The translations under genes and the position numbers were made by a program. Source: CAYTYX01 sp964442325 (GTDB taxonomy: Bacteria; Patescibacteriota; Saccharimonadia; Saccharimonadales; UBA10212). Taken from it: DNA of 64,000 nt. Below, in pieces: positions 33,047 to 41,830 of the stretch. A model generated the notes under the pieces. It saw only the letters and a list, made by a program, of their open reading frames with translations, searched no databases and had not been told where the DNA came from. The stretch is from positions 1 through 64,000 of the forward strand of contig CAYTYX010000002.1 of NCBI GenBank assembly GCA_964442325.1. Reading direction: 5' to 3'. Position 1 is the stretch's first letter. Each line of letters starts with the position of its first letter.

Positions 33047-33616
33047 CTATTGGGGGAGAGCTTCTAAAGTACTAGCTGCTGATATTTCAGCCTGAACTTT
33101 ACTGTTCGCAGATGTACTTAGAGTGCCGTCAGAATTATAGCCACATAGTGGCGTGGGTGGATCCGCCACGGTTTTCCAGTAGTAATAGTTTCCGATATGT
33201 ATGGCGTTGTTTTCGTAGCCGCTGGATTTTAGAAAATTTTGATATTCAGTAGCGTTATATTTGGTTATTAAAACCACTGAATTTTTATCAGGCTGGCAAG
33301 AAGAACCATCTTTAGTCTCAAGTTGGTCAAGAGATCTTAGGCCCAACGAAATATCCTGTCCGTTAACAGTGTAGTAAATATCAGATATATTGGATACGAG
33401 TTTCATTCGAACACCCCATTCTTTAATAGTGAGGTACTTTTGGGTTGTGGCTGGTACTGTTGAAATGTTCGAAGTTGGTGTAGAGGAGCTGGTGATCGCC
33501 GGCTTGGTCTTATGGTTATCGCGCCAGACCCACCAGCCAGTGAAGCCGACTGCGGCAACCACGATAACTGCCAGCACCATTGCGATGTGAGCGAAGCCTT
33601 TTTGGTTCTTAATCAT
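33047..33616 (-). CDS. prepilin-like secreted hypothetical protein
   Basis: 189 aa. The N-terminus MIKNQKGFAHIAMVLAVIVV resembles a type III/IV prepilin leader: a basic stretch, Gly-Phe cleavage site (KG/F at 7-8), then a hydrophobic helix to about residue 28, although the +5 Glu of classical pilins is absent. A Ser/Thr/Pro-rich linker (43-60) leads to a globular domain with two Cys (SSCQPD, LCGYN). The protein might be surface displayed or pilus-associated, with PilB at 19514-21109. An isolated -10 box ends 6 nt before the ATG. Confidence 0.72.
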   Translation of the reverse strand: MIKNQKGFAHIAMVLAVIVVAAVGFTGWWVWRDNHKTKPAITSSSTPTSNISTVPATTQKYLTIKEWGVRMKLVSNISDIYYTVNGQDISLGLRSLDQLETKDGSSCQPDKNSVVLITKYNATEYQNFLKSSGYENNAIHIGNYYYWKTVADPPTPLCGYNSDGTLSTSANSKVQAEISAASTLEALPQ

Positions 33617-33622
33617 AGGCTA

Positions 33623-33628
33623 AATATA
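33623..33628 (-). promoter_or_regulatory. -10 box of the prepilin-like gene
   Basis: Minus-strand TATATT ends 6 nt before the ATG at 33616; leaderless transcript predicted. Confidence 0.4.
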
Positions 33629-33656
33629 TTATTTTTACTACTCAAGCACAACCACT

Positions 33657-34220
33657 TTAGTTATAGAGGCTACGGTAGTGGGAATGCAATTTATCTAGGA
33701 GTTTGGTGAGTTTTTTGATTAGCTCGTCGGCATCGGCATCAAAAATCACCAGCTCCGGATTTGCGTTGGGTAAGAGTTTTAGTAAGCCTTGGATTTGGTC
33801 GGATATACCACCGGCGCCTTCCAATATGCCGATTGGCGTATGGGCTTCGGCCGCAATCGTGAATTCGTGCAAAGTGCCAAGCCGGCCGCCAATAGTTACT
33901 ACGGCGTCAGCCGAACCAATCAACAACGCATCGCGGCCGGCGTAGTGTAAGCCGGTATATAAAATCGCGTCGTAATTTTTGGTAGGCAAGCGGTACTTAA
34001 AAACGTGTTCTTCTTTGGTCGAGGCGGGACTCAAGCCAAAACTCATCTTACCGCCGGCCTTTTTATAGCCGGCCGCGGCATCATCTGGCAAACCGGTGGT
34101 TGTGCCGGTTAGTAGCGAGTAGCCGCCGCGAGCAATGGCTGCGCCAAGTTCCGCGGCTAGCCTGGCGCCCTGAGCGACACTTTGGCCTTTGGCAGCTCCA
34201 GATACACAGATTTGATACAT
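33657..34220 (-). CDS. LOG-family (SLOG) Rossmann-fold nucleotide-binding protein
   Basis: 187 aa. The family motif GGRLGTLHEF (about residues 110-119) corresponds to the GGxGTxxE phosphate/nucleotide-binding signature of LOG and lysine-decarboxylase-like proteins. Upstream, CVSGAAKGQSV starts the Rossmann fold. The PGGxGT consensus is modified, so cytokinin-type phosphoribohydrolase activity is unsure; a nucleotide-derived ligand is likely. Last gene of the long carbon-metabolism operon, 1 nt after the 397-aa unknown. Confidence 0.8.
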   Translation of the reverse strand: MYQICVSGAAKGQSVAQGARLAAELGAAIARGGYSLLTGTTTGLPDDAAAGYKKAGGKMSFGLSPASTKEEHVFKYRLPTKNYDAILYTGLHYAGRDALLIGSADAVVTIGGRLGTLHEFTIAAEAHTPIGILEGAGGISDQIQGLLKLLPNANPELVIFDADADELIKKLTKLLDKLHSHYRSLYN

Positions 34221-34221
34221 T

Positions 34222-35415
34222 TTAAACCCGACTCGTTTCTTCTAGTTGCGACAGCAGGGCATCCTCTACCCACTCGTTTCTTAGGTAGCGGCTGATTAGC
34301 TCGTCCTTGACTGCTTGATTAAGGCTGTTGGCGGTAGCCGCTTGATGACTGATTTGATTGGCCGAGTTAATGGCTACATCCACCAGATTAAAAGAGATTG
34401 TCCTGTCTTTGGATTGCCCGATGTAATTAAGACCCAGCCACCAACGTAAATCCGGCTGGAGCTGACGTAGAACGGCTTCGGGGATTAGCAAGTCAAAGCC
34501 TTCCGTATGCAACCTTTCAAACTGAGGCGGCAATTTCTTGCGAGGGATTTGACCATAGTGATAGACAAGATTCTGCCAGCTGACAGGCTGGCCAGCGAGC
34601 CTTCCGGCGCTAGCCGGCTGCCCAGCCAGAACATCGGCCACAAGTTTACTAAAGTCGGGGCTCATCTGGCTAAACTCCAGCCAACTGCTACTTAGGCGCA
34701 GGCTCTGCATAGCCTGTAGTACTAAAACCGCCAAGACTAAGCCGCGCGAAACACTCAAACGGGCTGGCCAAACTGCCACTGCACCAACCAATGGTACGTA
34801 GCCTACAATTGCTCCGCGGTTAGGCAAATCCGCATAGAGCTTGGTGGACATAGCAATTATTTCGATTGGACGGTGCTCAAAGTCGCCGGCTTTGAGCCGA
34901 GCGCATTGCTTGGTAAAACGCTGACCCCAGCCGCTAGTTTCTAAAAATGGTGCGGCGGCTAAAATTTCCTCGACCGACTCGCGCTTAAGTAATGAATCCA
35001 GAGTCCGGTAATTAAGGTGTTTCATTGTGGCTTTGGGCGGGCAAGCTTTTAGGAGAGCCTTGGCAGTGGTATGTTTTAAGGCCCAGCAACTACGCGGCAT
35101 ATCGGCCTTGGCTAACTTTTTAATAATCAGCGGTAGCAGTGCTTCATGGCCGTGGCGGCCGGTAGCACCCAGTGTTCTGACAAACCGGTTTTCGTCCTGC
35201 TCAAAGCGGGCCAGTAGCGTGTGGTAGAGCTCCTGAGCAGTGGTGTCGGCTGGGTCGAGTCCCAGTTGGCTAGAGCGCTCAGCAGCAACTTTTTCAATTT
35301 CTAGTACTAAATGGACGTCGATGGCTGGATGTCCGGCTAATTTTTCCAGGCCCATCACCAGTGCCGCTACATCGTTTTCATCCGCGCCTAGTAGCCGTGC
35401 CAGCGGGCGACTCAT
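34222..35415 (-). CDS. hypothetical protein in the sugar-phosphate operon
   Basis: 397 aa; family not recognised. No signal peptide. Mostly helical, with a basic middle section, one hydrophobic stretch (about residues 205-240, VGYVPLVGAVAVWPARLSVSRG region) that may be buried rather than membrane-spanning, and a C-terminal helical domain ending LLSQLEETSRV. It sits 4 nt downstream of the PfkB kinase and 1 nt upstream of the LOG-family gene, so co-expression with carbon metabolism is firm; the role is not. Confidence 0.7.
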   Translation of the reverse strand: MSRPLARLLGADENDVAALVMGLEKLAGHPAIDVHLVLEIEKVAAERSSQLGLDPADTTAQELYHTLLARFEQDENRFVRTLGATGRHGHEALLPLIIKKLAKADMPRSCWALKHTTAKALLKACPPKATMKHLNYRTLDSLLKRESVEEILAAAPFLETSGWGQRFTKQCARLKAGDFEHRPIEIIAMSTKLYADLPNRGAIVGYVPLVGAVAVWPARLSVSRGLVLAVLVLQAMQSLRLSSSWLEFSQMSPDFSKLVADVLAGQPASAGRLAGQPVSWQNLVYHYGQIPRKKLPPQFERLHTEGFDLLIPEAVLRQLQPDLRWWLGLNYIGQSKDRTISFNLVDVAINSANQISHQAATANSLNQAVKDELISRYLRNEWVEDALLSQLEETSRV

Positions 35416-35419
35416 AAGG

Positions 35420-36424
35420 CTATATCCTCTCCGGATGATAGCTGGCTGGTGCGGTGTGCAGGTAATGATTTATCTCGGCCATATTAAGTAAGCCGGCCTG
35501 CGCACCGACTTTTTGGACAACGCTCATTGCATTAATTGGGGCCATCAGCAGCGCCGACTCTATATCGGCGCCACGCGCCAGCGCCGCTACAAATGTTGAA
35601 CTAAAAGCATCGCCCGCCCCGGTGCGCTCGTACGGCGGTCTGGGATCTGGGTAAATCGGCATCTTAAACCGACGACTGCCATCGCTGGCGTAGGCGCCCT
35701 TAGGCCCGTCGCTAATTAAAACTATCTTTGGCCCAAGCGCATGCAACTTATTAAATAGGTCGTGGATATCACTATGATTACCGCCGCTCACGGCTACGGC
35801 CTCTTCGCGGTTGACGCTCAAGACCTCTGTTCGCTCGTATATCCGCCGCAACTTCTTGGCACCCATTTCAATTTGGAAAGTGCCCGGGTTGAAAGCTAGT
35901 TTGATGGTCAGGTGCGCTTCTAGCCACTCCGCAATATAATCGTGGTACTCGCCGGCATACTTGCCAACGGAACTAAAATAGACCCATCGGGGTAGATCGC
36001 TAATATGAAAACGAGGCCAGCGGTAATTGTAGTCGACGCTGTTCACCAAGATGGTTCTTTCCTCCTTATACCAAAGGACGTAGTGATAATGGCTGGGCTT
36101 GCCGGTGTTAATACGGACAAAACGGGTATCGACATGGCTTGTCTGCAAAGCGTGAATAATATCACGCCCCCATGTATCTTCTCCGACATTAGACGCCAAG
36201 CCGGCGCTCAAACCAAGCTTCGCCGACGCAACGGCGGCATTGGCGGCATTACCGACGCCCTCGACTATTTCAGTGTGATCAAATGGCACTTTGGTGCCAA
36301 ACGGAATCGCCAGCCAATTGCCATCGGGCCGTTTCTCGACCCGCTCGTCCTCGTCGAGTAGTCTTATAAACGCATCGGTCACCACGTCGCCAACAGCTAA
36401 AATATCCAGCTGCTTTTCAATCAT
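35420..36424 (-). CDS. PfkB-family carbohydrate kinase
   Basis: 334-aa ribokinase-fold kinase phosphorylating a sugar, nucleoside or sugar phosphate. The N-terminal segment GNAANAAVASAKLGLSAGL matches PfkB signature 1 and the C-terminal GAGDAFSSTFVAALARG matches signature 2 with the catalytic Asp. No dedicated phosphofructokinase gene is seen nearby, so it could supply fructose-1,6-bisphosphate to the aldolase next door, but specificity cannot be read. GGTGGGAT precedes the ATG. Confidence 0.87.
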   Translation of the reverse strand: MIEKQLDILAVGDVVTDAFIRLLDEDERVEKRPDGNWLAIPFGTKVPFDHTEIVEGVGNAANAAVASAKLGLSAGLASNVGEDTWGRDIIHALQTSHVDTRFVRINTGKPSHYHYVLWYKEERTILVNSVDYNYRWPRFHISDLPRWVYFSSVGKYAGEYHDYIAEWLEAHLTIKLAFNPGTFQIEMGAKKLRRIYERTEVLSVNREEAVAVSGGNHSDIHDLFNKLHALGPKIVLISDGPKGAYASDGSRRFKMPIYPDPRPPYERTGAGDAFSSTFVAALARGADIESALLMAPINAMSVVQKVGAQAGLLNMAEINHYLHTAPASYHPERI

Positions 36425-36473
36425 TTATCCCACCTGTTGCAGACCATAATTCTTACGCTAATTTTAACAGCTA

Positions 36474-37382
36474 CTAGTGGGCTTTGCCAGCGGAGTTAAA
36501 GTCGGCGATTTTAGCCTCGGCCACTTTCTGGACAGCACTAATTACCTTATCCATCAGCTTGATGACGGCGTACTCGGTTGGGTTAGCGGCTAGTTCTTTT
36601 TCGAGCGTGCGTCGGTAGGCAATCCGCATATCGGTATTGATGTTAATCTTGGTGACACCGATTTTAACAGCTTCTATAAAGTAGTGACCCGGCGTATCGC
36701 TGCCGCCATGCAAACTTATGTTACAGTCTATGGCTGAGCGGATTTCGGCCAGCAGCTCCAGGTCGAGCACTTTTGGTACCGGATAAACTCCGTGCAAATT
36801 GCCAACTTGGGCCGCAAAAGTTTCAATGCCGGTCTGGGCTACAAAATCAGCCGCGCCTTCGGGCGTGCTCAAATACTTTTTAATCTCCTCTCGGTCGATT
36901 GTCTCGGTATATAGATTTGATGAGCCCATAAAGTAGCGCTCCTCGGCCTCTACGATTGCGTCGGTTAGCTTGGCGGCCTCGACCACTTGGCGTGTTTTAG
37001 CAATAATTTCCTCACGTGAGGCATCGTGGTTAGCTTGGCTGATATCAATATGGATGCACTCAAAACCGGCTTTTATGGCCGCCACGCAGTCCTCGACGGT
37101 TGGGCTATGGTCCAAGTTAAGATACATTTCTAAGCCATACTGGCGCTTATAGTTATCAACCAAGTCTCGGACATTATCGAGGCCAATCATATCGGCCTCG
37201 GTCTTACTTAGCTCGACAATAACCGGCGCTTTAAGAGCTGTCGCGGCGCGGGCTACAGCGATTAAAGTCTCTTGATTGTCGAGATTAAATGCACCGAACG
37301 CGAAGTGCTCGCGCCGGGCCCGCGCAAACGCTTCACGGGCCGCTTGGCAATTGCGCTTGGCTTGTTCCAGACTAACCGGCAT
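36474..37382 (-). CDS. fba: class II fructose-bisphosphate aldolase family protein
   Basis: 302-aa zinc-dependent aldolase splitting fructose-1,6-bisphosphate or a related ketose bisphosphate. Visible motifs: NLDHSPTVEDC (Zn His), HIDISQANHDASREE, GNLHGVYP, LHGGSDTP (Zn His) and NINTDMR (phosphate site). Length and pattern fit FbaA/GatY/KbaY; fructose-bisphosphate is favoured by the surrounding glycolysis and pentose genes. Its start overlaps the tktC stop by 1 nt. Confidence 0.9.
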   Translation of the reverse strand: MPVSLEQAKRNCQAAREAFARARREHFAFGAFNLDNQETLIAVARAATALKAPVIVELSKTEADMIGLDNVRDLVDNYKRQYGLEMYLNLDHSPTVEDCVAAIKAGFECIHIDISQANHDASREEIIAKTRQVVEAAKLTDAIVEAEERYFMGSSNLYTETIDREEIKKYLSTPEGAADFVAQTGIETFAAQVGNLHGVYPVPKVLDLELLAEIRSAIDCNISLHGGSDTPGHYFIEAVKIGVTKININTDMRIAYRRTLEKELAANPTEYAVIKLMDKVISAVQKVAEAKIADFNSAGKAH

Positions 37383-38356
37383 TAGCTTGTCCTTCTTTGA
37401 GCCAGCTGGCGATGAGCCGCTACAGCAATATGATGAGCGGTTAGACCAAAGTGTTTTAGCAGTTCTTCCGGCTTACCGGATTCACCAAAGTGGTCGTCCA
37501 TACCAATCCGCTTGAGCGGTGTCGGTAAGTTTTCGCCCAAAATTTCGGCAACGGCACCACCGAGTCCGCCGTTAATCTGACCTTCTTCAATCGTTATAAC
37601 CCGGCCGGTTTTGCCGGCGCTGGCTAAAATCGTCACCTTATCGAGTGGTTTGAGCGTGGGAACATGGACGACTTCGGCGCTAACGCCGTCTTCTTCCAGT
37701 AGACGTGCCGCCAGCAGTGCTTGATAGGTCATTGTGCCAGTGGCGATTAAGCTGACGTCGCCACCTTGGCGCCAGACGTAAGCTTTGCCGATTTCAAACG
37801 GCGTAACAGCAGTAGTAAATACCGGTGTAGCCTCACGGGCTACTCGCATGTAGTTAGGCCGTTTATCTACTACCATTGCCAGGGTGGCTTTTTGAGCCTC
37901 CACGGCGTCACCAGGCGCTAGCACCACCATATTGGGCAAAGCACGCATCAAGCTCAAATCCTCCAGCATCTGGTGAGTCGCGCCGTCGGCGCCGGTATAT
38001 AGTCCGGCATGCGAACCGATGATTTTGACCGGCTGATTATTTATGGCGATGGTAGTGCGGATTTGTTCCCAGTTTCGGCCCGGGCTAAATGCAGCGTAGC
38101 TGGACGTAAACGGAAGTTTGCCGACTGCCGCTAACCCAGCCGCAACCGTTACTAGGTTTTGCTCCGCCACGCCAACTTGGACGAACCGCTCTGGAAACTT
38201 ATCGGCGAATAGATTCATATGGGTTGATTCAGTTAAATCAGCGCAGAGCCCAACCACATTTGGGTATTTACCGCCGGCTTCAAGCAGGCCGCGGCCAAAA
38301 CCGGCGCGGATTGGCTCCATCTTCAACTCGCCACGCGCCAAGTGTGTCTCAATCAT
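37382..38356 (-). CDS. transketolase, C-terminal subunit
   Basis: 324 aa covering the pyrimidine-binding and C-terminal domains of transketolase. Motifs: MNLFADKFPERFVQVGVAEQN with the conserved Glu for thiamine activation, SSYAAFSPGRNWEQIRT and GADGATHQMLEDL. Works with the N-terminal subunit encoded just upstream to transfer two-carbon units in the non-oxidative pentose pathway. The palindromic element B lies between the two subunit genes. An AAGGA site precedes the ATG. Confidence 0.93.
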   Translation of the reverse strand: MIETHLARGELKMEPIRAGFGRGLLEAGGKYPNVVGLCADLTESTHMNLFADKFPERFVQVGVAEQNLVTVAAGLAAVGKLPFTSSYAAFSPGRNWEQIRTTIAINNQPVKIIGSHAGLYTGADGATHQMLEDLSLMRALPNMVVLAPGDAVEAQKATLAMVVDKRPNYMRVAREATPVFTTAVTPFEIGKAYVWRQGGDVSLIATGTMTYQALLAARLLEEDGVSAEVVHVPTLKPLDKVTILASAGKTGRVITIEEGQINGGLGGAVAEILGENLPTPLKRIGMDDHFGESGKPEELLKHFGLTAHHIAVAAHRQLAQRRTS

Positions 38357-38383
38357 CTATTTAGTCCTTTCTCTTTGGCGGAA

Positions 38384-38484
38384 GAGCGAGTATTCGTTCA
38401 AAAGTGGGTCAAGCGTAGCGCAACCCGAATAACCAGCTGGATTATCCGGCGTGCAGCGCACACTTTTGAACGATATGCGAGCGG
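38384..38484 (-). repeat. dispersed palindromic element, copy B (between transketolase subunits)
   Basis: A palindrome of about 100 bp starting on the base after the tktN stop. Outer stem CGTTCAAAAGTG (38395-38406) pairs perfectly with CACTTTTGAACG (38461-38472). Inner stem CCGAATAACC/GGATTATCCGG. Homologous to copy A at 14174-14273, with compensatory changes in the outer stem. Confidence 0.82.
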
Positions 38485-39354
38485 TCATTTCTCGTGCTCC
38501 GATTTAATTCGGCCACCCAAAGTTCGCAGTTCATGGAGGGCTTTTTTGGCCTCGGCAGCATCGGGTGCTTTACCGTGCCAATGGAAGTCATACTCCATAA
38601 AGTCCACACCCTTGCCCGGCACCGTGTGAGCGATTATTACCACCGGTTTATTCTCAATCGCGCGGGCTTCGTCGCAAGCTTTAATAACCGCCGCGATATC
38701 GTTGCCATCAATCTCTAGCACCTGCCAGCCGAAGGCCTGCCACTTGGCGACCAGATTTTCCAGCGGCATAACAGTCTCGGTCGGGCCTTCGATCTGAATA
38801 TTATTGCGATCAACAATGGCGATTAGATTATTTAGTTTGTACTTAGCGGCTAACATCACGGCTTCCCAGGAATTACCTTCGTCAAGTTCACCGTCACTCA
38901 TAACGCAGTAAACCCAGCGGTGGGTAACGCTGTCGATTTTGAGTCCTATGGCCATACCGACAGCCTGGCTCAAGCCAGAGCCAAGCGGGCCGCTGGTAGT
39001 TTCTAACCCTGGCAAGCGCAAACGTTCCGGGTGGCCTTGCAAGCGAGAGCCAAATTGGCGAAGTGTTAGTAACTCTTCGCGAGGAAAATAACCGGCGTGG
39101 GTCATGGCCGCGTAGCGCACTGGCACGCAGTGGCCATTACTTAAAACTAGGATGTCGCGCTCCGGCCAGTTAGGGTCGTGGGGTTTATGTTCTAGAACAT
39201 CAAAATATAGCGCCGTAAAAATATCGGCTAACCCCAGCGGTCCGGCGGAGTGACCGCTGCCGGCGCGCAAAAGCATTTTAATGATATCTTCGCGGATATC
39301 ATTAGCGATTTTTTCTAGCTCCGGCACAGAATACCGCTTAGTTTGCCCACTCAT
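38485..39354 (-). CDS. transketolase, N-terminal (thiamine pyrophosphate-binding) subunit
   Basis: 289 aa with the TPP diphosphate-binding domain: GSGHSAGPLGLADIF near the N-terminus, HPERLRLPGLETTSGPLGSGL, and GDGEx-type SDGELDEGNSWEA...DRNNIQ. Split transketolases are common in Patescibacteria, archaea and some Firmicutes. An internal -10 box lies 10 nt before the ATG, so it may be transcribed separately from the gap-rpiB-rpe part. Ends in SEHEK, in which the final codons resemble the end of nusA next to the other repeat copy. Confidence 0.94.
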   Translation of the reverse strand: MSGQTKRYSVPELEKIANDIREDIIKMLLRAGSGHSAGPLGLADIFTALYFDVLEHKPHDPNWPERDILVLSNGHCVPVRYAAMTHAGYFPREELLTLRQFGSRLQGHPERLRLPGLETTSGPLGSGLSQAVGMAIGLKIDSVTHRWVYCVMSDGELDEGNSWEAVMLAAKYKLNNLIAIVDRNNIQIEGPTETVMPLENLVAKWQAFGWQVLEIDGNDIAAVIKACDEARAIENKPVVIIAHTVPGKGVDFMEYDFHWHGKAPDAAEAKKALHELRTLGGRIKSEHEK

Positions 39355-39364
39355 CTTGTTTATG

Positions 39365-39370
39365 ATTATA
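39365..39370 (-). promoter_or_regulatory. internal -10 box before tktN
   Basis: Minus-strand TATAAT (39365-39370) ends 10 nt before the ATG at 39354; a 3-4 nt leader is predicted. Confidence 0.45.
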
Positions 39371-39384
39371 GCGCGAAAAGCTGC

Positions 39385-40032
39385 CTATGTCGTCCCTGTT
39401 TCATCGGCAATGCGTTGCAGGGCTTTGAAAGTCCGCTCCGGGTCGGGCGAGTTTTGAATAAAGCCGCCAACGTTTAGCACATCAACTCCGCCAGCGCTCA
39501 AAATTGACACGTTCTGGTCGTTAATGCCGCCGTCCCAACCGATTTCAATTTCCGGCCGGCGACTTTTTATAAACTCGATTTTCTTAATTAATTCCAAGTC
39601 GGCGCGACTGCCACCCTGATAGCCCAAATTACCGCTAAAAATCAAGACGTGCTCGGCTGGCTCAATTAATGGCCGCGCTTCTTCGGCCGAAGTGTCGGGT
39701 AGAAGTGCAATACCAAGCCCAACCTCGGCCTGATGACAAAGCTTGGTGATTTTTTTGAAGTCGGTATCGGCTTCGGCATGGACAATTATTAGATTGGGCG
39801 AGTGCTCTACCAATCGTTCCACGGCTGACAGCGGATCGATATACATTAAGTGAATATCAGCTGCCACGCCTGCCGGCCACCAGACTTCAGCCGGTTCCAC
39901 AGTTTTATGCTCGGCAAACTGGCCGTCGGTTAGGTCAATCTGGATGCGCTGCGCAAAGCCGGCAACCTTCTTGAGCTGGGTGGCATATTGCTCGGGAGTT
40001 TCGGCTGTGATAGTTGGGCAGATGATTGGCAT
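39385..40032 (-). CDS. rpe: ribulose-phosphate 3-epimerase
   Basis: 215-aa TIM-barrel enzyme interconverting ribulose-5-phosphate and xylulose-5-phosphate. Features: RIQIDLTDGQFAEH with the catalytic Asp and the C-terminal EIGWDGGINDQNVSILSAGGVDVLNVGG. Some active-site His positions of classical Rpe appear altered (ADIHLMYIDP retains one). Its place between rpiB and transketolase supports the assignment. Confidence 0.88.
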   Translation of the reverse strand: MPIICPTITAETPEQYATQLKKVAGFAQRIQIDLTDGQFAEHKTVEPAEVWWPAGVAADIHLMYIDPLSAVERLVEHSPNLIIVHAEADTDFKKITKLCHQAEVGLGIALLPDTSAEEARPLIEPAEHVLIFSGNLGYQGGSRADLELIKKIEFIKSRRPEIEIGWDGGINDQNVSILSAGGVDVLNVGGFIQNSPDPERTFKALQRIADETGTT

Positions 40033-40036
40033 TTCT

Positions 40037-40531
40037 TTAGCTTTCTTTATCGAGCTTGGTGTTGCGGCGAGCGTGGCGCGCTTCGCCTGAAAACTCGGTA
40101 TCGAGCCAGAGCTTTACGGCGTTTTTGGCATCGGGCAAAGCTAAGAACCTGGCACCCAAACTCAGTATATTGGCATCATTATGTAAGCGACTTAAGCGAA
40201 TAATTTCATATGGATCGTGACTGATTCGCCCGTTGACGTCAACTACGCCACGAGCTGACAGGGGTCCGTAAAAAACAGCGCAGCGCACGCCTTTGATACG
40301 ATTAGCGGCCATTGCCTCCCCCTCACCATCACCGCCAATCACGACTCCGCGCTCACATAAGCCGCCGGCTACTGCCTTAGCGGCTGGCAGAACAAAGTCA
40401 GGGTAATCGTCTTTTGGGTCCAGCTTTTCGGGACCAAAATCAACCGGGCTATGGCCGAGTTCCACTAAATATGCCTTGAGCTCGGCGCTCAGGGTAAAGC
40501 CAGCGTGGTCGGCGGCAATAGCAATCTTCAT
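40037..40531 (-). CDS. rpiB: ribose-5-phosphate isomerase B
   Basis: 164-aa RpiB/LacAB family isomerase. The N-terminal AADHAGFTLSAELKAYLVELGH and the catalytic region GERGVVIGGDGEGEAMAANRIKG are typical, although the Cys usual in CGTGxG is replaced by Gly/Asp in IGGDGEG. The C-terminus reads LSLGARFLALPDAKNAVKLWL. The ATG overlaps the gap stop by 4 bp. Isomerises ribose-5-phosphate and ribulose-5-phosphate. Confidence 0.9.
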   Translation of the reverse strand: MKIAIAADHAGFTLSAELKAYLVELGHSPVDFGPEKLDPKDDYPDFVLPAAKAVAGGLCERGVVIGGDGEGEAMAANRIKGVRCAVFYGPLSARGVVDVNGRISHDPYEIIRLSRLHNDANILSLGARFLALPDAKNAVKLWLDTEFSGEARHARRNTKLDKES

Positions 40532-41691
40532 ACTCTGGGATTAGGATTTGTGGATTCTGGTGGAGCAGCCACCGGAATTGTCATTGGCGCAGTTGGCGGT
40601 TCGCTTAGTGTAGCAGGAGTCGGTGGAGTCGGTGCATGTTCTTTGGTTGGTGACGTAGCCTCAACCGGTGCGGCTTGGTTACTGCCGTCTAGCGCTCGGC
40701 CAGTATCGGCCACTAGCTCAACTAAGCGATTGCAGTAACCCCATTCGTTGTCATACCAAGCCACCACTTTAAGTAGGTTACCGCCTACGACATCTGTAAG
40801 ACTTAAGTCAACTATGGCCGAGTGGCTATTGCCAATAAAATCGCTGCTCACCAGCGGTTCTTCAGTCACTGTCAGGATACCCTGATAGTAGGGGTTAGCC
40901 GCGGCTTTTTTGAAGGCCGCATTGACGGCCTCGACAGTAACCGGTTGTTTGGTAACAATCGCGAAGTCGCTCAAAGATACAACCGGCGTTGGCACACGAA
41001 TCGATAGCCCGCCGAACAGTCCCTTTAACTCGGGCAGGGCTTCGGTAGCGGCAATTGTGGCACCGGTAGTTGTTGGCACGATATTTTCGGCGGCGTTGCG
41101 TGCCCGCCTTAGATCCTTATGTGGCGCATCCTGCAAGCGTTGGTCGGCCGTGTAGCTATGGATGGTCGTCATCATTGCTTTGTCTATGCCAAACGCGCTG
41201 TGCAAAACGGCCATCACCGGCGCAATGCAGTTGGTGGTACAGCTGGCATTACTGATGATTTCACCGGCAGTTGGCAGCTTATCTTCGTTGACACCCAGCA
41301 CTATAGTTTGCGCGCCATCACCTTTGGCCGGGGCGGTTAATACGACCTTTTTGGCGCCGGCAGTTATGTGCGCCCGGGCTTTGGCTGGATCGTCAAACAC
41401 GCCGGTAGATTCTATAACAACTTCAACACCAAGGTCTTTCCATGGCAGTGCGCCGGGGTCTTTCTGGGACAGGACCTGAACCGGTTTGCCCTCGACGATT
41501 ATATTTTTATCGTCAAACGTGACATCTTTGGCATAGGTCCCGTAGTTGGTGTCGTGCTTGAGCAGATGCGCCAGGGTTTTGGTATCGGTTAGGTCGTTGA
41601 TGGCTACGATCTGCAAGTCGGGCCGCTCAAAAGCAATCTTAAAAGCATTACGGCCAATCCGTCCAAATCCGTTGATTGCAATTTTTGTCAT
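40528..41691 (-). CDS. gap: glyceraldehyde-3-phosphate dehydrogenase with Pro-rich C-terminal tail
   Basis: 387 aa; the enzyme core ends near residue 335 and catalyses NAD(P)-dependent oxidation of glyceraldehyde-3-phosphate. NAD-binding INGFGRIGR at residues 5-13 and the active-site SNASCTTNCIAPV are visible. About 50 further residues rich in Pro, Thr and Ala follow (SPTKEHAPTPPTPATL), unusual for GapA. First structural gene of the carbon operon. Its ATG overlaps the stop of a 5-codon leader ORF. Confidence 0.95.
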   Translation of the reverse strand: MTKIAINGFGRIGRNAFKIAFERPDLQIVAINDLTDTKTLAHLLKHDTNYGTYAKDVTFDDKNIIVEGKPVQVLSQKDPGALPWKDLGVEVVIESTGVFDDPAKARAHITAGAKKVVLTAPAKGDGAQTIVLGVNEDKLPTAGEIISNASCTTNCIAPVMAVLHSAFGIDKAMMTTIHSYTADQRLQDAPHKDLRRARNAAENIVPTTTGATIAATEALPELKGLFGGLSIRVPTPVVSLSDFAIVTKQPVTVEAVNAAFKKAAANPYYQGILTVTEEPLVSSDFIGNSHSAIVDLSLTDVVGGNLLKVVAWYDNEWGYCNRLVELVADTGRALDGSNQAAPVEATSPTKEHAPTPPTPATLSEPPTAPMTIPVAAPPESTNPNPRV

Positions 41692-41705
41692 TTACCCACC
41701 ATCAT
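41688..41705 (-). CDS. possible leaderless 5-codon leader peptide before gap
   Basis: ATG ATG GTG GGT AAA TGA (MMVGK). Its ATG lies 7 nt after the -10 box, the spacing typical of leaderless genes here, and its TGA overlaps the gap ATG (ATGA). The GGTGGG inside it can act as a Shine-Dalgarno site for gap. May be coincidence. Confidence 0.35.
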   Translation of the reverse strand: MMVGK

Positions 41706-41712
41706 TGCTCTA

Positions 41713-41741
41713 ATTCTAGGGGTTTAAGCTTAAGCTTTCAA
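41713..41741 (-). promoter_or_regulatory. promoter of the gap-led carbon operon
   Basis: Minus-strand TTGAAA (41736-41741), 17-nt spacer, TAGAAT (41713-41718). Confidence 0.6.
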
Positions 41742-41813
41742 CCTTTATAGCGGTCAATCGACTCTTTAATGATTTTTTGGGCAGACGAACATCTTTTTTT
41801 CTCCCGAACATTG

Positions 41814-41819
41814 TACACT
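41814..41819 (+). promoter_or_regulatory. -10 box of the glycerophosphodiesterase gene
   Basis: TACACT ends 11 nt before the ATG at 41831, predicting a leader of about 5 nt. Divergent from the gap promoter. Confidence 0.4.
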
Positions 41820-41830
41820 TTAGGCAGTAG

